A stretch of 5,965 nucleotides of DNA from Comamonadaceae bacterium (GTDB taxonomy: Bacteria > Pseudomonadota > Gammaproteobacteria > Burkholderiales > Burkholderiaceae_C): NCBI GenBank assembly GCA_947452325.1, contig CANGCZ010000108.1:1-5965 (forward strand), read 5' to 3'. The notes under the pieces are model-generated. The model saw only the letters and a program-made list of their open reading frames with translations, was not told the origin of the DNA and did not search any database. The position numbers were made by a program, and so were the translations under genes. Below are positions 5,490 to 5,965 of this stretch, in pieces (the stretch's first letter is position 1; the number at the start of each line of letters is the position of its first letter).

Positions 5490-5965
5490 TTGTCTGATTT
5501 TTCATGTTCACACCGCAGCGCGGTTTCTGCTGCTTTGCTGCCCCATTTGCATTCGCGCAAACCGTCTACCCGCTTCTCGCTGCTGACCGCTGCCGCGTTG
5601 TTGCACGCCGGTCTGGCCTGGTCACAAGGCCTGCCCAGCGCCAGCCCCGAATCTGTCGGCATGTCGACGCAACGCCTGGAAAAAATCACCAGTCACTTTC
5701 AAGCTGAGATCGATGCACACAAAATGCCTGGCGCCGTGGTGATGGTGGCGCGCAAAGGCAAGCTGGTGTACAGCAAGGCATTCGGCAACTTGAACAACGC
5801 GGCCAATGCGCCCATGCAAACCGATTCGGTGTTTCGCATTTATTCCATGACCAAGCCGCTGGTGTCGGTGGCGCTGATGATGCTGGTCGAAGACGGCAAA
5901 GTGCAACTCGCCGACCCGGTGTCTAAACACCTGCCATCGTTTAAAAACCCCATGGTCAGCGTCGC
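5490..5965 (+). CDS. Exported serine hydrolase, beta-lactamase (class C / PF00144) family, partial
   Basis: Runs off the right edge; 158 codons are visible. The TTG at 5490 is chosen because AGGAG stands 7 nt upstream and no in-frame ATG occurs before 5661 (codon 58), which would cut off the signal sequence. Residues 24-46 (RKP...AAALLHAGLAWSQ) look like a Sec signal peptide with a longer-than-usual N-region. The mature part has the PF00144 entry ESVGMSTQRLEKI (54-66), PGAVVMVARKGKLVYSKAFGN (80-100) and the catalytic SxxK as S119-M-T-K122 in FRIYSMTKP, followed by LVEDGKVQLADPVSKHLP (132-149). The family includes class C beta-lactamases, DD-peptidases and EstB-like esterases. The YxN and C-terminal motifs that would help separate them are outside the window. 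Being 2 bp behind an AmpG-like gene favours, but does not prove, a cell-wall-related substrate. Confidence 0.85.
   Translation, partial: MSDFSCSHRSAVSAALLPHLHSRKPSTRFSLLTAAALLHAGLAWSQGLPSASPESVGMSTQRLEKITSHFQAEIDAHKMPGAVVMVARKGKLVYSKAFGNLNNAANAPMQTDSVFRIYSMTKPLVSVALMMLVEDGKVQLADPVSKHLPSFKNPMVSV

Overview
The window looks like a piece of a betaproteobacterial chromosome, most likely Burkholderiales (Comamonadaceae-like). This rests on moderate GC content, the codon use, and the style of the proteins, and no marker gene is present to settle it. I see no mobile element, CRISPR array, tRNA or rRNA. Five protein genes fill almost all of the sequence; two run off the ends.

Left half (1-3277, minus strand): a Tat-type, COG2159-like amidohydrolase (3' part outside the window) lies downstream of a complete AcoR-type sigma-54 enhancer-binding regulator. 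The 240-bp gap between them has the parts expected of a sigma-54 controlled promoter. There is a -24/-12 element with GG-N10-GC spacing about 62 nt upstream of the start codon. A possible IHF site lies further upstream. A tandem repeat of TGTCACA(A)GCCGGTG, made of alternating TGTCAC/GTGAC half-sites, sits 130-165 bp upstream of the predicted transcription start. The regulator has its own sigma-70-like promoter, and a TGTCAC...GTGA dyad overlaps its -10 box. The simplest reading is a compact circuit: the regulator senses an unknown small molecule, switches on the amidohydrolase, and controls its own level.

Right half (3278-5965): an exported M48 zinc metallopeptidase (minus) diverges from an AmpG-family permease (plus) across only 38 bp. 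The permease is followed, 2 bp after its stop codon, by a serine beta-lactamase-family hydrolase (3' part outside the window). That hydrolase starts most plausibly at a TTG codon whose Shine-Dalgarno lies inside the end of the permease gene. The AmpG-like permease and the SxxK hydrolase are probably co-transcribed and may act on cell-wall fragments, but the hydrolase family is functionally broad.

The most interesting material is the regulator-amidohydrolase unit: its promoter architecture, the replacement of the first metal-binding histidine by glutamine in the amidohydrolase, and its Tat motif placed unusually far (about 70 residues) into the protein.
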